From assembly GCA_900545315.1 (NCBI GenBank), contig UQYM01000014.1, positions 1 to 61,824 of the forward strand: a stretch of DNA of 61,824 nucleotides, given 5' to 3'. Shown piece after piece: positions 25,790 to 34,083 of this stretch. Positions within the stretch are counted from its first letter, which is position 1. Each line of letters begins with the position of its first letter. The notes beneath the pieces were generated by a model. It did no database searches. It saw nothing but the letters and a program-made list of their open reading frames with translations, and was not told the DNA's origin. The translations under genes and the position numbers were made by a program. This DNA comes from an uncultured Alistipes sp. (GTDB lineage Bacteria; Bacteroidota; Bacteroidia; Bacteroidales; Rikenellaceae).

Positions 25790-26557
25790 TTAGAAGCGAT
25801 ACCCGAAGCCGACCGTCAGATAGAGGTTATACATGTCGAAATTGACGCTGTGAAAATCTTTTTTGAAGATCGAGTTGGCCGAGCAGGTGAGGTCAGCATA
25901 TACGGAGAGGTGTCGGTACGCTCGCCATTCTGCTCCAACCTGTCCACCCCAACTGAACCGGCGTAATCCATAACTGAAATTGTACGAAGCATTTTCAACT
26001 CCCACTTTAGTGCCGGTGGGGTCACCATCCCGGATATAGCCATCGAAGGCCGATCCGGTAAAGCTGCCATCGATCCGATACGAAAAGTAGGGACCGAATT
26101 TGACCTCCCAACGCGGGGAGAGTTGTCGAACTGCCAAAATGGGCAGCGTGATGTACTCGTTTTGGATTCTGGTGCGGATTCGTCCGGTAAAACGGCCGGT
26201 CATGTCACCGGTCATATCCCCGTTCTCGATCATCATGGTCATCTGATAGTTCTTGACCCGTGCGCCGGCGTTCATGCCCTTGGTCTCGAAACGGAGACCG
26301 GTGGTCAAGGCCCATTTTGGGGTTATCCACCGCATGACACTACCTTCCACACTGAAAAGCATCGTAGGCGAGTAGGATTCGATTCCGCGAATTTCGGCCG
26401 GCAGGGGAATCGGAGTTGTTCCTCCGATATTGAAACCGGCTCGGATCCGATATTCATATTTTTTCTCCGGTTGGGATGGGGATTGCGCCATTGCTCCGAC
26501 GGTCACCATCAGCAGTAGCGTAATGACGCCTATTGTTTTGTAACTTCTATTCATCAT
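25790..26557 (-). CDS. Outer-membrane beta-barrel protein (porin/PorT-like)
   Basis: 255 residues. A signal peptide (TIGVITLLLMVTVGAMA) is cut before QSPSQPEKK. Amphipathic strands follow (YEYRIRAGFNIGGTTPIP, KWALTTGLRFETKGMNAG, EVKFGPYFSYRIDG, WGGQVGAEWRAYRHLSVY) and the protein ends LTVGFGYRF with terminal Phe, the barrel-insertion signal. A GDMTGDMTG repeat lies in a loop. This fits the 8-10-stranded barrel families common in Bacteroidales. It follows the PCMD lipoprotein gene by 14 bases on the same strand, so the two are probably co-transcribed and may form a surface pair. Confidence 0.88.
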   Translation of the reverse strand: MMNRSYKTIGVITLLLMVTVGAMAQSPSQPEKKYEYRIRAGFNIGGTTPIPLPAEIRGIESYSPTMLFSVEGSVMRWITPKWALTTGLRFETKGMNAGARVKNYQMTMMIENGDMTGDMTGRFTGRIRTRIQNEYITLPILAVRQLSPRWEVKFGPYFSYRIDGSFTGSAFDGYIRDGDPTGTKVGVENASYNFSYGLRRFSWGGQVGAEWRAYRHLSVYADLTCSANSIFKKDFHSVNFDMYNLYLTVGFGYRF

Positions 26558-26571
26558 TCAATGATTTGTGG

Positions 26572-27666
26572 CTATTCATAGATGATCTGAACGGCATCCA
26601 CATACAGCGTACTGCCGACTGCCCCTTCAAATTTGGCTCCTCCCTGACTGGCGGTAAATACAATTGCTAAGTTGTATTTGTAGGCCTGTTGTTTGAGCGG
26701 ATCGTAGGGCTTGTCATACGAAAATTCGATGTCAAACGGTTCGTAGGTGGTACTTGATGTCTCTTGAAGCGGCACCATGGCCCTGGCGACGATGTTGGGC
26801 GAAGTCGTGATGTTGCTGCCATCCAGATATTTGACATTGTCATCCGTTTCGTACAAAATGGCGTAAATCTGACCAATGTCACGTTGGGCCGGAACGATCT
26901 CTTGTCCTCTTTTGTTGGTGATGTTGCCGCCCGAAATGTAACGGTAGTGTCCGATAAATCGTACCGGTTTTTGTTCGAACGGCAAGCCGAAATGGGTCGC
27001 TCCTAATGGATTGCTCATTGCGCTGGCTCCGTCGAATGTGCCGATAAAAAGGTTGCCTGCTGCAATCGGCATACCTGCCAGTAACCCCAAAGTGCCGGTT
27101 GAACGGGTAACCAATTTGGCTGCATATTTCCCCTGAAAGGCTTCAGTCGTGGCAAAGGTCGGGAAATCGTCGGGCTGAGCAGAACTGCCGGCGGTAATGG
27201 AATAACCTGCGTTTCCTGAGCTCCAGATATTCAACTCGTCGCCATTGGTGAGCAGTTCGTAGGGAGTTTGGTATTTTTCGGTTCGCCAATGCTCAAAATC
27301 ATAAATAGTAGGAATGTCGGATTGTGATACTGAAACCGTGTATACTTTGGACCACTGTTTGTCTTCGGAGGTGACGGTATAGGTCTGTGGTGTGGAAAAG
27401 TCACGGACGGTACCTGAGGCGGGCTCAATGGTGGCTCCCGGGGTCAAAGTGAATTTCGGAGCCAGGGCGGTGAGGTCGGCACTGCCCGGCAACAACATCA
27501 ACTGTACCGTATTGTTGGTGATGAGCGGTTCTGACTTGAGGGTTCCGTCGGGTAGCGTACACTGTTCGATATCCGCTTCACTGTTGAGCGGCTCCTTTTT
27601 GATGCAGCTGCTCAGTAGAAGCCCAAACAGTCCGATCAAGCAGCATGCAGAGAGAAAATGTCGCAT
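26572..27666 (-). CDS. PCMD-domain lipoprotein (putative carbohydrate-metabolism domain)
   Basis: 364 residues from ATG 27666, chosen because MRHFLSACCLIGLFGLLLSSC is a lipoprotein signal with a Cys lipobox; a frame extending 90 bases further upstream adds a non-signal tail. After the Cys comes an Ig-like domain (about residues 40-130; TVQLMLLPGSADLTALAPKF). A PCMD domain follows (DFEHWRTEKYQTPYELL, FQGKYAAKLVTRSTGTLGLL, AAGNLFIGTFDG, GLPFEQKPVRFIGHYRYISG, GSTLYVDAVQIIY). PCMD proteins are surface lipoproteins of Bacteroidota thought to bind glycans. It is paired with the beta-barrel gene just downstream. Confidence 0.87.
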   Translation of the reverse strand: MRHFLSACCLIGLFGLLLSSCIKKEPLNSEADIEQCTLPDGTLKSEPLITNNTVQLMLLPGSADLTALAPKFTLTPGATIEPASGTVRDFSTPQTYTVTSEDKQWSKVYTVSVSQSDIPTIYDFEHWRTEKYQTPYELLTNGDELNIWSSGNAGYSITAGSSAQPDDFPTFATTEAFQGKYAAKLVTRSTGTLGLLAGMPIAAGNLFIGTFDGASAMSNPLGATHFGLPFEQKPVRFIGHYRYISGGNITNKRGQEIVPAQRDIGQIYAILYETDDNVKYLDGSNITTSPNIVARAMVPLQETSSTTYEPFDIEFSYDKPYDPLKQQAYKYNLAIVFTASQGGAKFEGAVGSTLYVDAVQIIYE

Positions 27667-28204
27667 AAGTTTAGTCGTTATTACACAAAATCTGGGTGGT
27701 GCAGGCCGCCTCTTACCGCTTGGGTAGGTCTCACTTGTGGACGGGCCGTTGACCACCCTGTTTATACATTCAATTTAACGAGGGCTTCGCCGAAATGTTA
27801 CGATTTTGGCCGTCGTTAACCTCTGAATTGTCTCCGTTTCCTTACATTCGATTGTGTGATTTGTTGTTGATTAGTTGCTGTTTAGCGTTAATAGTTTTAT
27901 AGAAAAACATAATATCATTTTTACCCGTCGTTGAGATTATCGTATCAGCAGATGTGGCAGTATTGTGCCTGAATAGGGAGTCCCATGCCGATGGGCCGTC
28001 GAAGCCGTGAGTACGGTTCAGATCGAGGGGGGAAAAGATCGAGTTGGGGGGATGATGCCGATTCTCGATCGCTGTTTCTGTCTTCTGTTCCGTCTCTGCT
28101 GCGGTTTCGGCTGGAGAACCTTTGGGCATCAGGATAGGGCCGATGCCATTTTTGTCTCATCTTTTACTATCTTTGTCTTGGATCAAACAATTTGTTACGG
28201 ATTT
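27667..28204. other. Intergenic region between divergent PCMD and Nim-like genes
   Basis: No gene is supported. On the minus strand, 27764-27697 can fold with GGGTGGT pairing ACCACCC and GGCC pairing GGCC inside, just upstream of the PCMD start: a possible structured leader. On the plus strand TATCTTTG at 28168-28175 is a good -7 box about 30 bases before the ATG at 28205, without a well-spaced -33 element. Confidence 0.4.
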
Positions 28205-28693
28205 ATGGAACAGTTCAGGGCAATACGCCGCAAGGATCGTACCTGGGACGATGTCTCAGCCAGAAAATTGTTGGATGAGGGTGAATATGGCTTTCTGGCC
28301 ATGTGCGGAGAGGCTGGATATGGCTATGGCTTGCCGCTCAGTTATGTGGTTGATGGGGACCATATCTATTTCCATTGTGCACCCGAAGGGGCAAAGCTCG
28401 ATGCGATTCGTGCGAATGATCGGGTCAGTTTCTGTGTTGTAGGAGACACCCAGGTGATTCCACAACATTTTACAACGGCCTATCAGAGTGTGCACCTGTT
28501 CGGTCGTATTGCGGAGGTCCCATCCGAAGAGGAGCGCTTGCATGCTCTGCGGCTGCTGGTCCGCAAGTACAGTCCGGACTATGTCGAGATCGCGGAGAAA
28601 TATATTGCGGGCTCGTTCCATCGGACTCAGGTGTTGCGTCTCGATATCGAACACTTGAGTGGAAAATGCAAACGGATCCCACCCCAGCATTAA
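28205..28693 (+). CDS. Pyridoxamine-5'-phosphate-oxidase-like flavoprotein, Nim-related
   Basis: 162 residues from ATG 28205, picked because the family begins close to MEQFRAIRRKDR and a -7 box sits 30 bases upstream. Features: GEYGFLAMCGEAGYGYGLPLSYVVDGDHIYFHC, KLDAIRANDRVSFCVVGDT, FTTAYQSVHLFGRI. This split-barrel FMN/heme-binding family includes the Nim 5-nitroimidazole-resistance proteins of Bacteroides and many general redox relatives. The sequence alone does not establish nitroreductase activity or drug resistance. It stands alone on the plus strand. Confidence 0.88.
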   Translation: MEQFRAIRRKDRTWDDVSARKLLDEGEYGFLAMCGEAGYGYGLPLSYVVDGDHIYFHCAPEGAKLDAIRANDRVSFCVVGDTQVIPQHFTTAYQSVHLFGRIAEVPSEEERLHALRLLVRKYSPDYVEIAEKYIAGSFHRTQVLRLDIEHLSGKCKRIPPQH

Positions 28694-29101
28694 CTGGACA
28701 GAACGTGTATGTCCTCGATTTTGTGTTAATAGCACATAAACGAGAAAGAGGCCTGTTGTGGATCTCCGTATCGGAGGTTGGTAGGCAAACCCTTTGGGGA
28801 AAAGCACATAGGGAAATAGGAAAGAAGAGATTTACCGGCTGGAGGCTCTGTCGATCGCCGTTTCATTCTGCTGATACGTGCAGGAGCTCGCACGGTCGTT
28901 GTGCCTCATTGGGGCCGGTAGGAGAGCTTGCTGCTGGGTGCTTGAATGTTCTGAGGGGATGTTCTGAGTGTTTTGTGTCGTCTGGTGGCGGTAGAGCTAT
29001 TGTGATAAAAAATGAGAAGGGGCGTCTGTTCGATTCCCCTCCTGCTGTTTGTTGTCCCCATTTGCCTACACCTGGCAAAAAAGGTGAAATGTCAATAAAA
29101 A
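28694..29101. other. Intergenic region, nothing recognised
   Basis: 408 bases between convergent genes. A weak hairpin TTTGCC...GGCAAA at about 29059-29077 has no T tail on either side. No gene is seen. Confidence 0.4.
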
Positions 29102-29851
29102 TTATTTGGTCTCCAGGCCCATCTGTTCGCGCAGATATCCAGCGATGCCGTGCTCCATCGAATGACGGTGGTAATCGGCAATGTGGCCTGACCAATCGTT
29201 GGAGGTCTGATCCCCTGCACGCGTCTGGTTGTACTGGGTGATCTCACGATCGTACTCAGCCAACAGCGGTTTCATCTCCTCATCGGTGCTGTAACGGTTG
29301 TGGTGGATGACGGTGGGCTGGGGCAGTTTGGGCTTCAGATCGGGCATCTCACGCGGATAGCCGATGGCCAGTCCGCATACAATCGATACCCCTTCGGGCA
29401 GTCCCAGCATGTCGGAAAGTTTGCGCGGATCCGCTGTGCGGGTATAACCAATGCAGCAGCAACCCAATCCGAGGGATTCAGCCACTGTGACAGCGCTCAT
29501 CATCGCCAGCGAGGCGTCAATCACTCCGACCGTGTAGCCATCGATGGTGGATTCGAACGCCGGAGTCTGCTCCCCGTGCAGCGCTGCGGCTACACGCAGT
29601 TTGTGAAAATCGGCGCAGAACACCAGAAAATGGGAGCAGGTCTTGATCTGTTTTTGGTTGGTGATGGCATAGATCTGCTCTTTGAGTGGCTGATCATCAA
29701 TGACAATGACAGAAAATTGTTGTCCGTTATAGCTGGTCGGTGTGTTGCGGATCGCATCGTAGATCTGCTGCATCTTCTCCGGTTCGACCTTCATGCGCTC
29801 GTAACGGCGGATCGACCTCCGTTCGAGCAGAGATTCTTGTACACTTTTCAT
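29102..29851 (-). CDS. Nitroreductase family protein (NfsA/FRP-like FMN oxidoreductase)
   Basis: 249 residues, typical of the NfsA/flavin-reductase branch. The start carries the FMN phosphate-binding RRSIRRY, followed by NTPTSYNGQQFSVIVI. A dimer-interface helix with IDASLAMMSAVTVAESLGLGCCCIGY and the loop LGLPEGVSIVCGLAIGYP follow. Such enzymes use FMN and NAD(P)H to reduce flavins, quinones or nitro compounds in the cytoplasm. The C-terminal tail is rich in His/Tyr (SGHIADYHRHSMEHGIAGYL). It seems to be transcribed alone. The physiological substrate is unknown. Confidence 0.92.
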   Translation of the reverse strand: MKSVQESLLERRSIRRYERMKVEPEKMQQIYDAIRNTPTSYNGQQFSVIVIDDQPLKEQIYAITNQKQIKTCSHFLVFCADFHKLRVAAALHGEQTPAFESTIDGYTVGVIDASLAMMSAVTVAESLGLGCCCIGYTRTADPRKLSDMLGLPEGVSIVCGLAIGYPREMPDLKPKLPQPTVIHHNRYSTDEEMKPLLAEYDREITQYNQTRAGDQTSNDWSGHIADYHRHSMEHGIAGYLREQMGLETK

Positions 29852-30154
29852 GATTATCGGTTTATGTCAGGCAAGATCGGTTGTCGGCGAATGAGCTGTA
29901 TTGATCTCCAGCGTAGCCTTCGTGATTACCAAAACGTAATGGGACACCGATCTTGTTTCCTGTTCTTGTTTAATGTTACAAATAAAATCGTGCCGAAACG
30001 ATCTTGCAAATTTTTACCTGTAATTTTTTGCTATATCTTTCCCGATGGTTGGGGATAGCTTTGAGAGTCGCTCGATCCTCATCCTCTGTGATGTCCCTCC
30101 GAATAAAAAAAGGCCGTCACCAAGGACGGCCTTATAGAATGGTTTGAAATTGGA
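29852..30154. other. Intergenic region with the ROK kinase terminator
   Basis: 303 bases. Apart from the terminator at 30105-30133 nothing is recognised. No consensus promoter was found directly upstream of the nitroreductase gene. Confidence 0.4.
30105..30133 (-). terminator. Rho-independent terminator after the ROK kinase gene
   Basis: On the minus strand AAGGCCGTC-CTTGGT-GACGGCCTT (30133-30110) is followed by a run of T (complement of the A run at 30105-30110). It lies 22 bases past the stop codon. Confidence 0.9.
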
Positions 30155-31144
30155 CTACGCTTTTGCCTCTTGAGCCTCCTGAGACTCTTTGAGGCTTTGC
30201 CATACAAGAGCCGAAGCTCCCAGAACTGCAGCGTTTTTGCCATCGATACCGGATGGCAACAATTTTACCTTGTTGCGGAAGATGGCCAGCAGGTTCTGTT
30301 CCATGTATTTTTTGGTCGGCTCGAAGATGTATTTGCCGGCTTTGGCCAGTCCGCCGAAGAGGAAAATCGCCTCAGGGCTGGTCAGCGCAACAGCATCGGC
30401 CAGGGCCTCGCCAAGCAGTTTGCCGGTGTATTCATAGGCCTCGATAGCGATCGGATCACCGTTCAAGGCAGCTTTGGTGATCATCTCGGCAGTCAGATCA
30501 TCGTAGGTGATCCGACGGAATTCGCTATCTTCGATGTGGTCGGCCAACAACTTGAATACGGTACGTTTGATACCGGTTGCCGAAGCGTAGGTCTCCAGGC
30601 AGCCTTTACGTCCGCAACCGCAGATACGGCCGGTCTTGTTGACGACAACGTGACCCAGCTCACCGGCAAAACCGTCATGACCATAGATCAGTTTACCGTT
30701 GGCAACGAAACCGCTTCCGAGACCGGTACCCAAGGTAACCACCAAAAAGTCCTTCATGCCTTTGGCCCCGCCGTAAACCATCTCTCCGACGGCTGCAGCA
30801 TTGGCATCGTTGGTGATGATTACCGGAACCGTGGGGAAGTAACGTTTGATCTTTTCGACAATGTTCAGCACCCCTTTCCAAACCAAGTTCGGAGCAAATT
30901 CAATGGTGCCCGTGTAATAGTTGCCGTTAGGAGCACCGATGCCGATACCCACCAATTCAACTTCGTCGCCTGCCCGTTTGAGCAGTGACTGAATGCCGAT
31001 ATACAGCTCTTCGATATATTGATCGAAATCGGGATAATTACGGGTTGGGAAAACACCTTCACAGATGATCTCACCCTGCTCGTCAACGAGGCCGTATACG
31101 GAGTTGGTTCCTCCGATATCTACGCCTACAGCTACTTTTTTCAT
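30155..31144 (-). CDS. ROK-family sugar kinase (glucokinase-like)
   Basis: 329 residues. The N-terminal phosphate loop is VDIGGTN (Asp9). ROK features follow: ITNDANAAAVGEMVYGGAKG (catalytic Asp in NDAN), TLGTGLGSGFVANGKL, and GHDGFAGELGHVVV, whose Glu/His contact the sugar. A zinc knot is in CGCGRKGCLETYAS. This matches bacterial ROK glucokinases that phosphorylate glucose with ATP at the start of glycolysis, though related kinases use N-acetylmannosamine or other hexoses. It has its own promoter and terminator and is divergent from the prenyl synthase gene. Confidence 0.93.
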   Translation of the reverse strand: MKKVAVGVDIGGTNSVYGLVDEQGEIICEGVFPTRNYPDFDQYIEELYIGIQSLLKRAGDEVELVGIGIGAPNGNYYTGTIEFAPNLVWKGVLNIVEKIKRYFPTVPVIITNDANAAAVGEMVYGGAKGMKDFLVVTLGTGLGSGFVANGKLIYGHDGFAGELGHVVVNKTGRICGCGRKGCLETYASATGIKRTVFKLLADHIEDSEFRRITYDDLTAEMITKAALNGDPIAIEAYEYTGKLLGEALADAVALTSPEAIFLFGGLAKAGKYIFEPTKKYMEQNLLAIFRNKVKLLPSGIDGKNAAVLGASALVWQSLKESQEAQEAKA

Positions 31145-31191
31145 GGTAGAGTCAGTATGGTATTTTTAAATTATTTTATTAAAACAACAAT

Positions 31192-31221
31192 CAAATTTAC
31201 GAAAAAAATTGAGGACAGCAA
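31192..31221 (-). promoter_or_regulatory. Consensus Bacteroidota promoter for the ROK kinase gene
   Basis: On the minus strand TTG (31221-31219), 19 bases, then TAAATTTG (31199-31192). A start near 31186 gives a leader of about 42 bases. Confidence 0.7.
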
Positions 31222-31250
31222 TAGTAATGTCTCGAATCGGTTTATTTTTT

Positions 31251-31258
31251 TAACTTTG
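31251..31258 (+). promoter_or_regulatory. -7 box of the prenyl synthase gene
   Basis: TAACTTTG, a perfect -7 element, lies 38 bases before the ATG at 31297. The -33 position is poor. It lies back to back with the ROK kinase promoter. Confidence 0.5.
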
Positions 31259-31296
31259 TAGGTCCTGTTTTGGAGAATGTTTAATCTATACAAAGT

Positions 31297-32271
31297 ATGT
31301 ATTCGCTTCAGGAATTGATATCAATGAGCGAACGGGAGTTGAGTTTGATCAGTTATCCACCCCGTCCCGCCGGACTATATGAGCCGATCCGTTATGCACT
31401 GGCCGAAGGTGGCAAACGCATTCGTCCAGCGCTGGTTATGATGGCCTGCAACCTTTTCACCGAGGCGGTAACGGTTGCCAAACCAGCGGCTTTGGCGGTG
31501 GAGCTGTTCCATAATTTCACGTTGTTGCATGACGATATCATGGACAATGCCGATACCCGTCGGGGGAAACCTTCCGTACACAAAAAATGGGGTGCCAATA
31601 CCGCAATTCTTTCCGGAGATGCGTTGTTGATTTGCGCCTACCAGCAGTTAGCCCGCAGCGAAGAGCGTGTGTTGCCGAAACTGGTTGAGGTCTTTAACGA
31701 GACGGCGTTGGGGGTTTGCGAAGGCCAACAGTACGATATGGATTTCGAAACTCGCAACGATGTAACGGTCGAAGAGTATCTGAAGATGATCGAGTTAAAG
31801 ACGGCCGTTCTGTTGGCTGGAGCTCTGAAACTCGGTGCCATCTGCGGTGGAGGAGATGATATTGAAACCGATCTGCTCTACAAATATGGAATCAATATTG
31901 GGTTGGCTTTCCAGTTGCAGGATGATCTGTTGGATACCTATGCCGATCCCGAGGTGTTTGGCAAGGCGGTCGGAGGTGATATTCTCGAAGGGAAAAAGAC
32001 CTATTTGCTGACCAACGCTTTGAGTCGTGCGGATGAACCGACCCGGTTGGGTTTGCAGCAACTGATTGCCGACAAGACGATGGCTCCGGCTGAGAAGATT
32101 GCGCAGGTTCGGTCCATTTACGATACGCTCGGGATTCGGGAGGTGACCGAACAGGCGATCAAAGCCTATTTCGATAAGGCGTATCTGATTTTGGATGCGA
32201 TGGAGGTGGCTCCCGAACGGCTCAAACCGCTCCGCACGTTGACCGAAGGGTTGCAAGACCGTCGTAAATAG
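31297..32271 (+). CDS. Trans-polyprenyl diphosphate synthase
   Basis: 324 residues. The two aspartate-rich motifs are DDIMD (D79-D83) in a region ending TRRGKPSVHKKWG, and QDDLLDTY at about 208-215. The substrate loop is EGGKRIRPAL. It condenses isopentenyl diphosphate with an allylic diphosphate through bound magnesium. The first motif lacks the two-residue insertion of bacterial farnesyl synthases, and Phe lies five residues before it, a pattern of geranylgeranyl-type or longer-chain enzymes. Product length, perhaps for quinone or undecaprenyl supply, is not certain. The U32-family gene follows 53 bases downstream. Confidence 0.93.
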   Translation: MYSLQELISMSERELSLISYPPRPAGLYEPIRYALAEGGKRIRPALVMMACNLFTEAVTVAKPAALAVELFHNFTLLHDDIMDNADTRRGKPSVHKKWGANTAILSGDALLICAYQQLARSEERVLPKLVEVFNETALGVCEGQQYDMDFETRNDVTVEEYLKMIELKTAVLLAGALKLGAICGGGDDIETDLLYKYGINIGLAFQLQDDLLDTYADPEVFGKAVGGDILEGKKTYLLTNALSRADEPTRLGLQQLIADKTMAPAEKIAQVRSIYDTLGIREVTEQAIKAYFDKAYLILDAMEVAPERLKPLRTLTEGLQDRRK

Positions 32272-32324
32272 TGGTGCAACCTCTCTTGAGAGATATAGTA
32301 TTAAGGTAATAGGAAAAATTGAGC

Positions 32325-33590
32325 ATGGAGTTCAAACGCAGCGATATTGAGATCATGGCGCCGGTAGGCTCGTACGAGTCGTTGCAGGCAGCGATCAATG
32401 CGGGTGCCGATTCGGTCTATTTCGGAGTCGGTCAACTGAATATGCGTTCCCGTTCGGCCGCCAACTTTACGCTGGAGGATCTGGCCCGCATTGTGACGAT
32501 CGCTCGCGAACATGGGGTGAAGACCTATTTGGCGGTCAATACGCTGCTTTACGATGAGGACCTGCCCGCCATGCGGCAGACGATGGATCGGGCCAAAGCG
32601 GAAGGTGTCTCGGCGGTGATCGTTTCCGATCAGGCGGGAATCCTTTACGCCCGTTCGATCGGGTTGGAGGTGCACATCTCGACCCAGCTGAACCTCTCCA
32701 ATTTGGAGTCGGTAGCTTTTTATGCGCAGTTTGCCGATGTGATGGTGCTGGCACGTGAGTTGTCTATTCCTCAGGTGCGTGCCATCTATGACGGCATCCG
32801 TGAACGGAACATCCGGGGCCCGCATGGAGAGCTGGTACGGATCGAGATGTTTGCACATGGGGCGCTGTGTATGGCCATTTCGGGCAAATGCTACCTGAGC
32901 CTGCACGAGAACGGCTGTTCGGCCAATCGCGGGGCTTGCCGCCAGCTGTGCCGCCGCTCCTATGAGGTTCGCGATCGGGATAACGGCAACGAACTGGTGA
33001 TCCAGAACCACTATATCATGTCGCCCAAAGACCTATGTACGGTCGATTTTCTCGATAAGTTCCTCGGCGCAGGGGTGCGCGTGTTGAAGATCGAGGGGCG
33101 TGCCCGTTCAGCAGAGTATGTTAAACGGGTCGTAGAGTGTTACGATGAGGCATTGCGGGCACTCGAAGCGGGAACCTATACCCCCGAATTTGCTGCCGGT
33201 CTGAAAGAGCGGTTGGCAACCGTATTCAACCGGGGATTCTGGAGCGGTTACTATATGGGCGCCCGTGTGGATGAGTGGAGTGGTGTATATGGCTCCGCAG
33301 CGACCAAACGCAAGGTCTTTGTGGGCAAGGTGACCAACTTTTTCAAGAAGATCGGCGTAGCGGAGATTTGGGTTGAGGCGGCTCCGTTGAGTGTGGGGGA
33401 CGAGACCTTTATTGTCGGTGAGACGACCGGTGTGGTTGAGTTTCCGACCGAGGAGATTCGCGTTGATGAAAAGCCGGTTCAGACCGCTCCGCAGGGGGTA
33501 TTCTGTTCCGTTAAGGTGCCGTCACCTATTCGTCGGGGCGATAAACTGTACAAGTTTGTTAGCGCCGACCAGGTCGAAACGCAACAATAG
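32325..33590 (+). CDS. Peptidase U32 family protein (TrhP/RlhA-like RNA hydroxylation factor)
   Basis: 421 residues from ATG 32325 (an in-frame TTG two codons upstream is less likely). It has an N-terminal barrel (IMAPVGSYESLQAAINAGADSVYFG) and the U32 signature EMFAHGALCMAISGKCYLS, NGCSANRGACRQLCRRSYEV. The Cys residues there (CxxxxSGxC...GxCxxxC) are those thought to hold an iron-sulphur cluster. C-terminal barrel domains follow. Bacterial homologues TrhP and RlhA are needed for 5-hydroxylation of tRNA U34 and 23S rRNA C2501; the peptidase label is historical. Which RNA is modified here cannot be told. Confidence 0.92.
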   Translation: MEFKRSDIEIMAPVGSYESLQAAINAGADSVYFGVGQLNMRSRSAANFTLEDLARIVTIAREHGVKTYLAVNTLLYDEDLPAMRQTMDRAKAEGVSAVIVSDQAGILYARSIGLEVHISTQLNLSNLESVAFYAQFADVMVLARELSIPQVRAIYDGIRERNIRGPHGELVRIEMFAHGALCMAISGKCYLSLHENGCSANRGACRQLCRRSYEVRDRDNGNELVIQNHYIMSPKDLCTVDFLDKFLGAGVRVLKIEGRARSAEYVKRVVECYDEALRALEAGTYTPEFAAGLKERLATVFNRGFWSGYYMGARVDEWSGVYGSAATKRKVFVGKVTNFFKKIGVAEIWVEAAPLSVGDETFIVGETTGVVEFPTEEIRVDEKPVQTAPQGVFCSVKVPSPIRRGDKLYKFVSADQVETQQ

Positions 33591-34083
33591 TACTGGCCCT
33601 GCAACTGTGTGGGGAAAAAGAGCGCGGAGCGTGTTGTGCGGAGAACGTTTGCCAAGTCCCACGATCAACGCTCAAAGGATGATCATCACTCAAAGGTGCG
33701 AATGAAAATATATGGCAGTCGTTGAGCTGTCTGAACATAAACAAGTGGGAGTGTCACGCTGGTGACGGATGCTGGGTTGACCGATCAATCCATTTTGTTG
33801 ACTTGGATGGCTGCCTTGCTGTCCAGTTGGATAAATTGCGATTGGAATAAATCGTTTTGTAGGAGCAGTCAGTGCCCTTGAAAGGTTGAATTGGAACAAC
33901 TGCACTGGATCGAGCAGTAAGCCCCGATGAAAGGGGCCAACAGCGTTGAGGGTGACGGCGTGGCTGCTTCTTTGACCGGACGGTCTGCTGTTGTAGAACA
34001 AGGTGTCTGGTCTAATTTCTGGGGGGGGGAGAAACAAAACTTTATTGAACCCCCATTTGATAACTGAATTAATAAAAGTAACG
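33591..34083. other. Intergenic region with a G9 tract
   Basis: 493 bases without a supportable gene. A run of nine G lies at 34021-34029, 54 bases before the start of the flippase-like gene. Confidence 0.5.

Noticed and set aside
27700..27740. tRNA-Gln-like D-arm CCCAAGCGGTAAG on the minus strand
   Set aside because: No anticodon arm or T arm follows at the right distances, so it is not a tRNA gene; the structure is noted only as a leader.
28205..28693. Definite nim metronidazole-resistance gene
   Set aside because: Family resemblance is clear, but many such proteins have other roles and no linked insertion sequence is present.
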